Assembly: GCA_024742575.1 (NCBI GenBank)
Contig: JANSYF010000018.1
Span: forward strand, 1 to 50,926
Origin: Paracoccaceae bacterium
GTDB lineage: Bacteria; Pseudomonadota; Alphaproteobacteria; Rhodobacterales; Rhodobacteraceae
Reading direction: 5' to 3'
DNA length: 50,926 nt
Shown: positions 43,170 to 50,926 of the stretch, in pieces
Layout: each line of letters opens with the position of its first letter
How positions within the stretch are numbered: the first letter of the stretch is position 1
Notes under the pieces: model-generated
Databases searched by the model: none
What the model was told of the DNA's origin: nothing
Seen by the model: the letters and a program-made list of their open reading frames with translations, nothing else
Position numbers and translations under genes: made by a program

Positions 43170-44462
43170 TCAGACCACAACCTCCAGAAGCTCTTGATCC
43201 CCGACCCCAAAAACCCGTTTGTATCGGTCAATCTGGTCCTTCGGGCCCATCGCCTTGTTCGGGTTGTCCGACAGCTTCACCGTCGCCCGACCATTCGCCT
43301 CGACCGCCTTGCAGACAAGGCTGAAGGGTGCAAGCCGATCATCCGGGGTCAGCCCCCGGAAGTCATTGGTCAGCAATGTTCCCCATCCAAAAGACACTCG
43401 AACACGGCCAGCAAACTGACGCTGCAATTCAAGGATCTTGTCCACATCCAAACCATCCGAAAAGATCACCAGCTTCTTGGTCGGATCTTCGCCCCGGTCT
43501 TTCCACCAACGGATCGCAGTCTCGGCCCCGGTTGCGGGATCGCCAGAATCAATCCGAATGCCCGTCCAACCCGCCAACCAATCCGGCGCGTTTTTCAGGA
43601 AACCTTCGGTCCCATAAGTGTCTGGAAGGATCATCCGCAGATTGCCTTCGTGTTCTTCGTGCCAATCGGCAAGAACATCATAAGGTGCTTTCGCCAGCGC
43701 AGAGTCATCCTCGGCCAGCGCAGCATACACCATTGGCAATTCATGCGCATTGGTGCCAATCGCCTCAAGATCGCGGTTCTTGGCGATCAGGCAATTCGAC
43801 GTGCCAACAAAACTATCGCCCAAGCCCTCGTACATCGCCTGCACGCACCAATCCTGCCACAGGAATGAATGCCGCCGTCGGGTGCCGAAATCGGCAATCC
43901 GCAGCGTCGGGTCTTCGCGCAGCTTTTCAATCTTTTCCCACAGTTTGGTCATGGCACGGGCGTACAGAACCTGAAGTTCAAACCGCCCCATGTCGTTTAA
44001 TACGGCACGGCCCCGCAACTCCATCAGAACAGCCAGCGCCGGGATTTCCCACAGCATCACTTCGGGCCACGCGCCTTCGAACGTCAGCTCGTACTGATCG
44101 CCCACCCGCTCCAGATGGTAGGGCGGCAGGCGCAACTGTTCGAACCACTCCATGAAATCCGGGCGGAACATCTGGCGCTTGCCATAAAACGTGTTCCCGC
44201 GCAGCCATGTGCTTTCATTGCGACGCAAAGACAGCGACCGAATGTGGTCAAGCTGCTCGCGCAGTTCGCCTTCATCAATCAACTTGGCCAGCGGCACATG
44301 CGACGATCGGTTGATCAGGCTGAACGTCACCTGCGTGTCGCGCTTGTTGCGGAACACCGATTGACACATCAGTAGCTTATAAAAATCCGTATCAATGAGC
44401 GACCGCACAATCGGGTCGATCTTCCATTTGTGGTTCCAGACGCGGGTGGCGATATCAACCAT
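43170..44462 (-). CDS. pncB: nicotinate phosphoribosyltransferase
   Basis: 430 residues. Makes nicotinate mononucleotide from nicotinate and PRPP, with ATP use. Family segments: SLIDTDFYKLLMCQSVF at the start, SNCLIAKNRDLEAIGTNAHE carrying the phosphorylated His, and IRIDSGDPATGAETAIRWW for PRPP. It follows a terB-like gene on the same strand, with pncA at the upstream end of the same gene row, so the PncA-PncB salvage route is clustered. Confidence 0.95.
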   Translation of the reverse strand: MVDIATRVWNHKWKIDPIVRSLIDTDFYKLLMCQSVFRNKRDTQVTFSLINRSSHVPLAKLIDEGELREQLDHIRSLSLRRNESTWLRGNTFYGKRQMFRPDFMEWFEQLRLPPYHLERVGDQYELTFEGAWPEVMLWEIPALAVLMELRGRAVLNDMGRFELQVLYARAMTKLWEKIEKLREDPTLRIADFGTRRRHSFLWQDWCVQAMYEGLGDSFVGTSNCLIAKNRDLEAIGTNAHELPMVYAALAEDDSALAKAPYDVLADWHEEHEGNLRMILPDTYGTEGFLKNAPDWLAGWTGIRIDSGDPATGAETAIRWWKDRGEDPTKKLVIFSDGLDVDKILELQRQFAGRVRVSFGWGTLLTNDFRGLTPDDRLAPFSLVCKAVEANGRATVKLSDNPNKAMGPKDQIDRYKRVFGVGDQELLEVVV

Positions 44463-44522
44463 GAGGGTCTCCGAAAGCGCGGGCGCCTCGCTTAGACCAA
44501 CCCAACCCGAACTTGTCCAGTG

Positions 44523-44978
44523 TCAGTGGTATTTGTCCCAGTTCGCGACTTCTTCATCGCGGATGCGTTCACAGGTCGCCTCATCAATGCCAAGCAGCCC
44601 AGCAATCTCACCGACAAGTAGGTCTTCCTTGGCGTGGCGGTTGCCATCGGCATAGACCACATCCCAAAGCGCTGCGACCGCAGCCTCGCGCTTTTCGGTG
44701 CTGATGTTCTCGGTCAGTATCGCGGCAAGATCTTGGGTCCGCGGCAGTTCATGCTCCAACTTCTCGCATTGCGCCCGCATCTTGGCCGCCTCAAGCGGCT
44801 TCAGACCGTACATCCGTGCCAGCACGCGGTCGATCTCTTCCACCTCCTGAAAAAGATAGGCCTTGTCCGCCATTGCCGTGCGTACCATCAACGCACCCAA
44901 AGCGTATTTGGCGTCCGCAGGCGGAAGCGGAGTCATTGGCGTAGACTTGTCAAACAGAGCAAGGATGCGTTCGAACAT
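44523..44978 (-). CDS. TerB-family protein
   Basis: 151 residues, all-helical. Matches the TerB-like (tellurite resistance, DUF533-type) fold: KYALGALMVRTAMADKAYLFQEVEEID and WDVVYADGNRHAKEDLLVGEIAGLLG, both carrying the acidic residues that bind metal. The cellular role is unknown and tellurite resistance should not be assumed. Between pncB (about 60 bases) and the ykgJ-like gene. Confidence 0.87.
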   Translation of the reverse strand: MFERILALFDKSTPMTPLPPADAKYALGALMVRTAMADKAYLFQEVEEIDRVLARMYGLKPLEAAKMRAQCEKLEHELPRTQDLAAILTENISTEKREAAVAALWDVVYADGNRHAKEDLLVGEIAGLLGIDEATCERIRDEEVANWDKYH

Positions 44979-45101
44979 GGCTCGGTGCCTCTTACGAGAG
45001 TGTTTTTACAAGAGTACGAAACTCTGCGACTCACACAAAGGGGGAAACCACACGCAGAGGCGTGTCCCCATCCAACAGTGCGCATTCGGGTACACAAACG
45101 A

Positions 45102-45803
45102 TCAGACTCGCGACATATCCCGCTTGCTGCGCCTGAGTTCTGCGTCCAACTCGGTCGGTTTGTGCCGCGCCTTTGCTAAGGCATCTTCCAGCGATGCCCC
45201 CTCGACGGCCGCTGCCGCAACCTCGGCCAGTGCATAGGTCGACACTCGCTTCACCCCCTTGAGGGCCGCGCGGCTCAGACCGATGGCCGCAAGATAGGTG
45301 TGGTAAGGCCCCAACGTGCCCGGCCCCGAAACCGCCTGCCCTTCAGACACCGACTGGCACGCCTCGACATCGGTCGACACATAGGACCGGCAAATCATCG
45401 GTCGTGCCTCATAGGCACGGCAACTGCGAGTCTCGGGGTTCAGTGACGGACACGCCTTGGGGTGCCATGCACGCCCATCAGGTTGTCCCGCCAACGGTGC
45501 CAGCGCCGTATGTAGCCCTACGGCTTCGGCCTCGGTGATCGTACCGCCATCCGCCCCCGACAGGATGCAGCAGAACGCACACCCGTCTGCACAGGCCAAT
45601 CCCTGCGGCAAAAGCCCCGACAAGGCGACCCGGCCAATCCCAGTGGCCGCCGTCCCATCGGCCAAATCTTTCGCGGCACGCGCCGTATCGGGCTGCGCCC
45701 CCAGATAGGCGATCAAACCCCGTTTCGCGCGGTCGCTCACCTCTGGGGCGCTAGGCGTGCGGGCTTTGTGCAGGCGGTCGGCCAGCGTCGGGGATTTGCT
45801 CAT
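45102..45803 (-). CDS. YkgJ-family cysteine-cluster protein
   Basis: 233 residues. Its centre has the cysteine cluster GLACADGCAFCCI, then CPSLNPETRSCRAYEARPMI with a following Cys; YkgJ proteins use such a set to bind a zinc or Fe-S site. Function unknown. The ATG overlaps the pncA stop by four bases, so it is translationally coupled to nicotinamidase. Confidence 0.86.
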   Translation of the reverse strand: MSKSPTLADRLHKARTPSAPEVSDRAKRGLIAYLGAQPDTARAAKDLADGTAATGIGRVALSGLLPQGLACADGCAFCCILSGADGGTITEAEAVGLHTALAPLAGQPDGRAWHPKACPSLNPETRSCRAYEARPMICRSYVSTDVEACQSVSEGQAVSGPGTLGPYHTYLAAIGLSRAALKGVKRVSTYALAEVAAAAVEGASLEDALAKARHKPTELDAELRRSKRDMSRV

Positions 45804-46393
45804 GCTAGCGTCACACCCGCCTGCGCCATGTCCTTTTTGGCAGTTTCAAGCGATCCGTTCAGATCGATGGCGCGGCAGAGGTTCATCCGCACCGTCACGT
45901 CAAACCCCAGCTTGGCGGCATCAATGGCAGAATAGGCAACGCAAAAATCAGTGGCGAGACCAACCAGCGTCAGCGTCGTGATCCCACGCGTGCGCAGATA
46001 CCCCTCAAGACCAGTGGGCGTTTTGTGGTCATTCTCGAAGAACGCCGAATAGCTGTCGATCGCGCGGCGGAACCCTTTGCGGATCACCATCTCTGCACGG
46101 TCGGTGGTCAACTCCGGGTGAAACGCAGCTCCCGCCGACCCGATCACGCAATGATCCGGCCACAAGACCTGAGGACCGTACGGCATGTCGATCAAACCGT
46201 ACGGCTCCTGCCCATCGTGTTGCGAGGCGAAACTCGAATGGTCCGCAGGGTGCCAATCCTGCGTCAACACCACGGCTTCTGCCTCGTCCATAAGCGCATT
46301 GATCCCCGAAACGATCTGGTCACCTTCGGGCACGGCAAGCGCACCACCCGGACAGAAATCGTTTTGCACGTCGATGACGATCAGCGCGGACAT
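45800..46393 (-). CDS. pncA: nicotinamidase
   Basis: 197 residues. Deaminates nicotinamide to nicotinate, the substrate of PncB. The catalytic triad is visible: Asp8 (VIDVQNDF), Lys106 (IRKGFRR) and Cys151 (ATDFCVAYSA); metal ligands are Asp46, His48 and His52 in QDWHPADHSS. Standard length. It heads a row of minus-strand genes ending with pncB. Confidence 0.95.
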   Translation of the reverse strand: MSALIVIDVQNDFCPGGALAVPEGDQIVSGINALMDEAEAVVLTQDWHPADHSSFASQHDGQEPYGLIDMPYGPQVLWPDHCVIGSAGAAFHPELTTDRAEMVIRKGFRRAIDSYSAFFENDHKTPTGLEGYLRTRGITTLTLVGLATDFCVAYSAIDAAKLGFDVTVRMNLCRAIDLNGSLETAKKDMAQAGVTLA

Positions 46394-46506
46394 GGGGCAA
46401 ATCTCCTCTTGGGTGCGTCTTGGGTAAGAACCCTATCCCAAAGGGTCAAGGGTTGCGGCATTCAGGATCCTTGCGCGATCTAGCAACGAGGCGTAATTCC
46501 GCGCCC

Positions 46507-47427
46507 ATGTTTACGGTTTGCGCACTCTACCACTTCACCCGCTTCGACGACCCGGCTTCGCTGCGCGACCCGCTGCTGGCTGTCTGTCGCGATAATGCGA
46601 TCACCGGCACGCTGCTTTTGGCGCGCGAAGGTATCAATGGCACGGTCGCCGGGCGCGAGGCTGGCATTAACGCTTTGTTAACCCATCTTCGCGCACTGCC
46701 CGGCTGCGCCGATTTGGAATGGAAACTGTCGACCGCGCAGGTCCGCCCGTTCCACCGCATGAAAGTGCGGCTGAAGAAAGAGATCGTTACGATGGGAGTG
46801 CCCGATGTCGATCCGCGCGCTAAGGTCGGGCATTACGTTCAACCGAACGAATGGAACGAATTGATCCAAAGCCCGGACGTGGCGGTGATCGACACTCGCA
46901 ACGATTACGAAGTTGCCATCGGCACGTTCGAGGGCGCTGTTGATCCTAAGACCGACAGCTTTCGCGACTTCCCCGAATGGTGGGAGCAGAACAAGGACCG
47001 CTTTCACAACAAGCGGATTGCGATGTTCTGCACCGGTGGCATTCGCTGCGAAAAGTCGACGAACTACCTGATCAGTCAGGGGGTAGAAGATGTATTCCAC
47101 CTCAAGGGCGGCATACTGAAATACCTCGAAGACGTGCCCGCCGAGCAAAGCACCTGGCAGGGGGAATGCTTTGTATTCGATGCCCGCGTGTCGGTCGGGC
47201 ATGGGCTCAAGGAAGGGCCGCATCTGCTCTGCCACGCTTGCCGCCACCCAATTTTACCAGATGATAAAAACCGTCCGGAATACGAGCAAGGTGTGTCGTG
47301 CCATCTGTGTATCAACGAGACCTCGGACGACGACAAAGCCCGGTTCCGCGAACGGCAGAAACAGATCCGTTTGGCCGAAGCGCGGGGTGAGCGGCATCTG
47401 CATTCAGATGTGGTTGACGAAACGTAA
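46507..47427 (+). CDS. trhO: tRNA uridine(34) hydroxylase (oxygen-dependent)
   Basis: 306 residues from ATG 46507; the frame is open 29 codons further but the family starts here. TrhO (YceA) hydroxylates the wobble uridine for mo5U/cmo5U synthesis. N-terminal acylphosphatase-like domain with ALYHFTRFDDP, a rhodanese domain with Cys175 in CTGGIRCEKS, and a C-terminal zinc-like cysteine set (CHACRHP and CHLCINE). Divergent from pncA. Confidence 0.93.
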   Translation: MFTVCALYHFTRFDDPASLRDPLLAVCRDNAITGTLLLAREGINGTVAGREAGINALLTHLRALPGCADLEWKLSTAQVRPFHRMKVRLKKEIVTMGVPDVDPRAKVGHYVQPNEWNELIQSPDVAVIDTRNDYEVAIGTFEGAVDPKTDSFRDFPEWWEQNKDRFHNKRIAMFCTGGIRCEKSTNYLISQGVEDVFHLKGGILKYLEDVPAEQSTWQGECFVFDARVSVGHGLKEGPHLLCHACRHPILPDDKNRPEYEQGVSCHLCINETSDDDKARFRERQKQIRLAEARGERHLHSDVVDET

Positions 47428-47448
47428 ATAGGTCCGCCCCGGCCCTAT

Positions 47449-47466
47449 TGTTTCGCACGCGAAACA
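47449..47466. terminator. hairpin after trhO
   Basis: TGTTTCG (47449-47455) pairs with CGAAACA (47460-47466) around CACG, 22 bases past the trhO stop. The T-rich stretch begins only about 15 bases later, so it is a weak or rho-assisted terminator. Confidence 0.5.
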
Positions 47467-47543
47467 TTGGGTCAGTATACGTTCCTTTTCCCGTTCAGAT
47501 TTTTGTTATTGGGTAAAAGCTCAGTTTTTTTGCACAAAGAACC

Positions 47544-47876
47544 TTAGCGCGTCAGCAAAACGCGCGTATCGGACCATCCGTCGACAGAACACTTCGCGCG
47601 AATATATAGCGAACCAGTGGGCAGATCGTTGACCGTCAGACTGCGGGTAAACGGCTGCTCTTCAACATGCGGATGCAGCAATTCCCGCGTTCCAATGATC
47701 GTGCCGTCCTCGGTCTCGATACGCCAGCCATCGGCGTAGTGATCCCATCCGGTGTCCGGATGTGCGAGGGTCACAGACACGCGACCGCCGCTCACTTTGG
47801 TCCCAACGATTTGGGGTGGTTCGGCCAAAGCGGGCGCAGCGAAACAACAAAGACAGACGAGAGTACGATTCAGCAT
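47544..47876 (-). CDS. small secreted protein, unknown function
   Basis: 110 residues with a clear signal peptide (LVCLCCFAAPALAEP, cleavage after ALA). The mature part of about 92 residues is beta-rich, with the pattern GGRVSVTLAHPDTGWDHYAD and a single cysteine near the end. It is followed on its 5' side by two membrane-protein genes on the same strand. I recall such proteins across Rhodobacterales without a known role. Confidence 0.75.
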   Translation of the reverse strand: MLNRTLVCLCCFAAPALAEPPQIVGTKVSGGRVSVTLAHPDTGWDHYADGWRIETEDGTIIGTRELLHPHVEEQPFTRSLTVNDLPTGSLYIRAKCSVDGWSDTRVLLTR

Positions 47877-47911
47877 AGCAGCAGATTAGCAGATCCATCC
47901 CAACCCAGCGG

Positions 47912-48622
47912 TCACGATTTCGCGTCCGGCGCGCCGTGCAACAGCACATGCCGCGATTGAGACGCGAATTCCCGTCGCAAGATTACCAGCAAGGTCACCA
48001 ATGTGGCCAGTATCAACGGCCCCGCCCCCAGCAACCATGCCGAGGACGCGATACCGAAATAGACAGACCGCAGCCCGCGATTGTATCCCCGTGCCGCAGT
48101 GATGTTCAGTTCACCCGCCTGCAATGCCATCGGCAATGCCTTGGGGTCTTCGGGGTCGTTCGGAACCGCCGACATGATAACCGAGCAATAGCCGAATAAC
48201 CGGTGCGACCAGACGAATTTAAGAAAGGCGTTCGCTGCGAACAGCAGAAGGACCAGAAGTTTAACCTCCAATAGAAAGATCGGATCACTTTCAAGCGTCA
48301 AATCCTGCGCCACCCCTCGTAACCGCTCCGCATTACCCAACAGCGCAAAACCACCCCCGATGGCGATCATGCTGGCCGATGCGAAAAACGCAGTACCCTG
48401 CCGGAGGCTTGCAATGATCTGACTGTCGAAAATCCGCGGATCGCGCTGCACGAAGGTGCGCATCCATTCGCGGCGGAACTCGGCCATGATCTGTGATGTG
48501 GACGGATGTGACTTTGGTGCGTTCTCGACCACCAGACTGCACAAAACCCAACTGCCGATCAGCAGGCCAAGACCAACTGCATCCAAGACAGTGAACAGAT
48601 AAAGGCGATCAAACCAGTCCAT
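47912..48622 (-). CDS. DUF599 membrane protein
   Basis: 236 residues, four main membrane segments, with the DUF599 layout: an N-terminal helix, a cytoplasmic REWM..F.QRDPRIFDSQIIAS segment, then RQGTAFFASASMIAIGGGFALL. Function unknown. The start lies 3 bases after the preceding gene's stop, forming an operon with the CopD/HemJ-like gene. Confidence 0.85.
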   Translation of the reverse strand: MDWFDRLYLFTVLDAVGLGLLIGSWVLCSLVVENAPKSHPSTSQIMAEFRREWMRTFVQRDPRIFDSQIIASLRQGTAFFASASMIAIGGGFALLGNAERLRGVAQDLTLESDPIFLLEVKLLVLLLFAANAFLKFVWSHRLFGYCSVIMSAVPNDPEDPKALPMALQAGELNITAARGYNRGLRSVYFGIASSAWLLGAGPLILATLVTLLVILRREFASQSRHVLLHGAPDAKS

Positions 48623-48625
48623 TGG

Positions 48626-49036
48626 TCAGAACGGTTTTACGACGACAACCCAAAGGATCGCGATTGCACCGAACACGCTGACTTCGTTGAAAATGCGCAG
48701 GTAGCGGTCGGATTCAGTGAACACCCCGCGTTTCGCACGCAGCACCAGTCGACCTGTCCATGTGTAGTGAAGTGCCAGCAAGAGCACGAGCGCCAGTTTC
48801 ACCCAAACCCATGTGGGAAATTGCCAAAGCGATCCTAGCCAAATTCCGGTGATCAGGGCAATCACGCCTAACCCCGCCGAAAAGCGATAGAGACGAATGG
48901 TGAGATCCCCCAACGGCCCGAATTCGCCAATCCGGTCATATTCGCGCTTCCAATAGATCAGTGCGCGGGGGACGGCAAAAATCGAGGTCATCCAACCCAT
49001 GACGCAGAGAATGTGAATGATCTTGATCCAGTCCAT
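48626..49036 (-). CDS. CopD/HemJ-like membrane protein
   Basis: 136 residues, four membrane helices. It starts MDWIKIIHILCVMGWMTSIF with a membrane histidine, then FAVPRALIYW, as in the HemJ/CopD group. HemJ oxidises protoporphyrinogen IX; CopD relatives handle copper. The second HemJ histidine region (LHYTWTGR) is present, so haem-linked function is possible, but the call is at family level only. Divergent from glcD. Confidence 0.75.
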   Translation of the reverse strand: MDWIKIIHILCVMGWMTSIFAVPRALIYWKREYDRIGEFGPLGDLTIRLYRFSAGLGVIALITGIWLGSLWQFPTWVWVKLALVLLLALHYTWTGRLVLRAKRGVFTESDRYLRIFNEVSVFGAIAILWVVVVKPF

Positions 49037-49121
49037 ATCCGCTTGGTGACCGGGCTTTGCTGCAAAGGCAAGAGGAACAGATGCCGCGCGGTGCGAAATT
49101 TTTTCTGGTGTTATCTGACAT

Positions 49122-49144
49122 ATTGGTTATATCTTTTTACCAAT
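49122..49144. promoter_or_regulatory. inverted repeat before glcD
   Basis: ATTGGT (49122-49127) and ACCAAT (49139-49144) form a perfect dyad with an 11-base AT-rich spacer, ending just before the GGAGGA ribosome site. A TTGGT/ACCAA pair is the style of GntR-family operators, which often control glycolate genes; the spacing is unusual, so this is tentative. Confidence 0.4.
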
Positions 49145-49158
49145 TCGGAGGAAACGCC

Positions 49159-50607
49159 ATGCAAATGCCAAAACCCGATGCACGTGTTCTGTCGCGCAAA
49201 GCACAGATCGTGGCACGCCTGCGCGATGCAATCCCGGCGGATGCGGTGATCTCGGACGAGATGGAAACCCGTGCCTATGAGTGCGATGCGCTGACGGCAT
49301 ATAAATGCCCGCCTCTTGCGGTGGTTCTGCCGTCTACAACCGAAGAGGTCGCGGCCGTTCTTAAGGTGTGCCACGAGATGGGTGTTCCTGTGGTCCCGCG
49401 TGGGTCGGGCACATCACTGGCCGGTGGCGCCTTGCCAACGGCGGATTGCGTGCTGCTGGGCGTCGCGCGCATGAATGACGTGCTGGAGACCGATTACGAT
49501 AACCGCTTCATCCGCGTGCAGACCGGGCGCACCAACCTGAGCGTCACCGGCGCGGTTGAGACGGATGGGTTCTTTTATGCGCCCGACCCGTCCAGCCAAT
49601 TGGCTTGTGCCATCGCAGGCAATATCGCGATGAACTCGGGCGGTGCGCATTGCCTGAAATACGGTGTGACGACCAACAACCTGATGGGTGTCACCATGGT
49701 ACAGATGGATGGCACCATCATGGAGATCGGTGGCAAACATCTGGACGCTGGCGGGTATGATCTTCTGGGTCTGATCTGCGGATCGGAGGGTCAGTTGGGC
49801 GTCGTCACCGAAGCCACACTGCGGATCCTGCCCAAACCCGAAGGCGCGCGGCCTGTGCTGATGGGGTTTGATGCAAACGAAGTTGCGGGCGCCTGTGTGG
49901 CCGACATCATCAAGGCTGGTGTTCTGCCAGTGGCCATCGAATTCATGGACCGTCCCTGCATCGAGGCCACCGAAGCATTTGCCAAAGCGGGCTATCCGAT
50001 GTGTGAAGCGCTGTTGATCGTCGAGGTCGAGGGCAGCCCGGCCGAGATTGACGAACAGTTGGCATTGATCCTTGAGATCGCCCGCAGACACAACCCGGTG
50101 GAGTTGCGCGAGGCCAAGGACGCCGACGAGGCCGGACGCATCTGGCTGGGGCGTAAATCAGCCTTCGGCGCGATGGGGCAGATCAACGATTACATGTGCC
50201 TCGACGGCACGATCCCGGTCTCGGAACTGCCCTACGTGCTGCGCCGTATCGGCGAGATGTCCAAGGAATACGGGCTGGATGTGGCCAACGTGTTCCACGC
50301 GGGCGATGGCAATATGCACCCCCTGATCCTGTTCGATGCGAACAAGGAGGGTGATCTGGAGCTGTGCGAGGCGTTTGGCGCCGATATCCTGCGGCTTTGT
50401 GTCGAGGTGGGTGGATGCCTGACTGGAGAGCACGGCGTTGGCATCGAAAAGCGCGATCTGATGGTGGACCAATTCGCGCCGGCCGATCTTGAAGCGCAGA
50501 TGGCGGTGAAGGATGTGTTCGACCCCGCATGGTTGTTGAACCCGGCCAAGGTGTTCCCGCTGGCGGCGTCGGAAGGCCGCCGCAGCGTTGCGCTGGCGGC
50601 GGAGTAA
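49159..50607 (+). CDS. glcD: glycolate oxidase FAD-linked subunit
   Basis: 482 residues from ATG 49159 with GGAGGAAA upstream; the frame extends 34 codons 5' but this start has the best site. FAD-binding PCMH domain with VPVVPRGSGTSLAGGALP and GNIAMNSGGAHCLKYGVT, then the FAD-linked oxidase C-terminal domain with NVFHAGDGNMHPLI and GCLTGEHGVGIEKRD. It oxidises glycolate to glyoxylate with GlcE and GlcF. glcE follows after 54 bases. Confidence 0.94.
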   Translation: MQMPKPDARVLSRKAQIVARLRDAIPADAVISDEMETRAYECDALTAYKCPPLAVVLPSTTEEVAAVLKVCHEMGVPVVPRGSGTSLAGGALPTADCVLLGVARMNDVLETDYDNRFIRVQTGRTNLSVTGAVETDGFFYAPDPSSQLACAIAGNIAMNSGGAHCLKYGVTTNNLMGVTMVQMDGTIMEIGGKHLDAGGYDLLGLICGSEGQLGVVTEATLRILPKPEGARPVLMGFDANEVAGACVADIIKAGVLPVAIEFMDRPCIEATEAFAKAGYPMCEALLIVEVEGSPAEIDEQLALILEIARRHNPVELREAKDADEAGRIWLGRKSAFGAMGQINDYMCLDGTIPVSELPYVLRRIGEMSKEYGLDVANVFHAGDGNMHPLILFDANKEGDLELCEAFGADILRLCVEVGGCLTGEHGVGIEKRDLMVDQFAPADLEAQMAVKDVFDPAWLLNPAKVFPLAASEGRRSVALAAE

Positions 50608-50610
50608 GTC

Positions 50611-50629
50611 TTGGGGGCTCTGCCCCCAA
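50611..50629. repeat. hairpin between glcD and glcE
   Basis: TTGGGGGC (50611-50618) pairs with GCCCCCAA (50622-50629) around TCT. It directly precedes the inverted T-rich element. In a presumed operon this is likely an attenuating or processing hairpin rather than a full stop. Confidence 0.7.
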
Positions 50630-50636
50630 ACCCCCG

Positions 50637-50660
50637 GCATATTTGGAAAAAGAAGAAGAT
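50637..50660 (-). repeat. T-rich intergenic element, copy 4 (inverted)
   Basis: The plus strand reads GCATATTTGGAAAAAGAAGA followed by AGAT, the reverse complement of copy 1 with no mismatch in the core. It fills the gap to the glcE ATG at 50662, so its purine side supplies whatever ribosome binding site glcE has. Confidence 0.6.
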
Positions 50661-50661
50661 C

Positions 50662-50926
50662 ATGAGACCTGAGACAGAGGCCGAACTGGCCGAGATGATA
50701 TCATCGGCCAGTGGACCAGTATGCGTGCGCGGCGGGGGAACGCGGGGCGTTAACCTGAATGGAACTATGCTGGAAACCGGCGGGCTGTCGGGGGTCACGT
50801 TGTATGAGCCGGGGTCTTTGACACTTGTGGCGCAAGCGGGAACGCCGTTGGTCGAGATTGAAGCGGCACTGGATGCCGAAGGTCAAAGATTGGCGTTCGA
50901 GCCGATGGATCATCGGGGGCTGATGG
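50662..50926 (+). CDS. glcE: glycolate oxidase FAD-binding subunit, N-terminal fragment
   Basis: 88 codons before the window ends. MRPETEAELAEMISSASGPV leads into VRGGGTRGVN and LYEPGSLTLVAQAGTPL, the GlcE-type half of the FAD/PCMH fold. It forms the oxidase with GlcD and GlcF. Position directly after glcD supports this. The ribosome site is the purine-rich AGAAGAAGAT end of a repeated element. Confidence 0.88.
   Translation, partial: MRPETEAELAEMISSASGPVCVRGGGTRGVNLNGTMLETGGLSGVTLYEPGSLTLVAQAGTPLVEIEAALDAEGQRLAFEPMDHRGLM

Noticed and set aside
47449..47466. parS-like sequence TGTTTC...GAAACA
   Set aside because: The parS core is a 16-base site with a 4-base centre; here the arms are separated by six bases. 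It fits a terminator hairpin better.
1..50926. tRNA, rRNA, CRISPR or insertion sequence
   Set aside because: Looking for T-arm signatures, rRNA blocks, spaced direct repeats and transposase motifs gave nothing convincing.

Overview
The window comes from a GC-rich alphaproteobacterium, most likely a marine Rhodobacterales (Roseobacter group) chromosome. The basis is protein-level resemblance: R. etli-type asparaginase, IalB-type secreted protein, the serC-serA pair with a leader RNA, a GAACN7GAAC LexA box, CioAB oxidase and the glcDE order. The genus cannot be fixed from sequence alone. I saw no rRNA, tRNA, CRISPR array or intact insertion sequence.

Layout. 1-2162 (minus): an aldehyde dehydrogenase start, a small membrane protein, deoC and a glycosyltransferase-like protein. 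2276-7545: a phosphopantetheinyl transferase, an SOS-controlled error-prone polymerase (dnaE2) without its usual C-terminal domain, an ArsR-type regulator, and a divergent NIPSNAP/ABM monooxygenase pair. 7654-12828 (minus): aromatic aminotransferase, sseA, smpB, an AGCS symporter and a universal stress protein. 13135-15534: cyanide-insensitive quinol oxidase cioAB. 15521-21334: a metallophosphatase, serA and serC behind a structured leader, divergent serB (the whole phosphoserine route apart from common precursors), and asparaginase. 21507-28869: IalB, an ArsR/ArsP-like permease/VOC group, rlmN, an unknown conserved protein, and a copA-cueR copper operon with a 19-bp-spaced CueR promoter. 29008-31125 (minus): galM and a Tat-exported intradiol-dioxygenase-like protein with a ferric-reductase-like membrane cytochrome.

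The stretch from about 31.1 to 35.9 kb is the accessory part. It is AT-richer and holds a GNAT-like protein of unknown role convergent with an XRE regulator, a 600-base gene-poor gap, a DUF4214 surface/secreted protein, and two gene fragments (LysR and DUF4386) that abut. From 35.9 kb housekeeping content returns: OmpA-like protein, pheS-pheT with an unrelated DUF2513 gene wedged exactly between them, a methyltransferase, YtoQ, mscL, an NAD-salvage cluster (pncA, ykgJ-like, terB-like, pncB), trhO, membrane proteins, and glcD-glcE running off the end.

The points most worth a second look are the DUF2513 gene inside pheST, the truncated dnaE2 whose aberrant tail is a long inverted repeat, the GNAT/XRE pair with its operator-like repeat, the Tat dioxygenase/cytochrome pair, and four copies of a T-rich 22-base intergenic element placed at gene ends.
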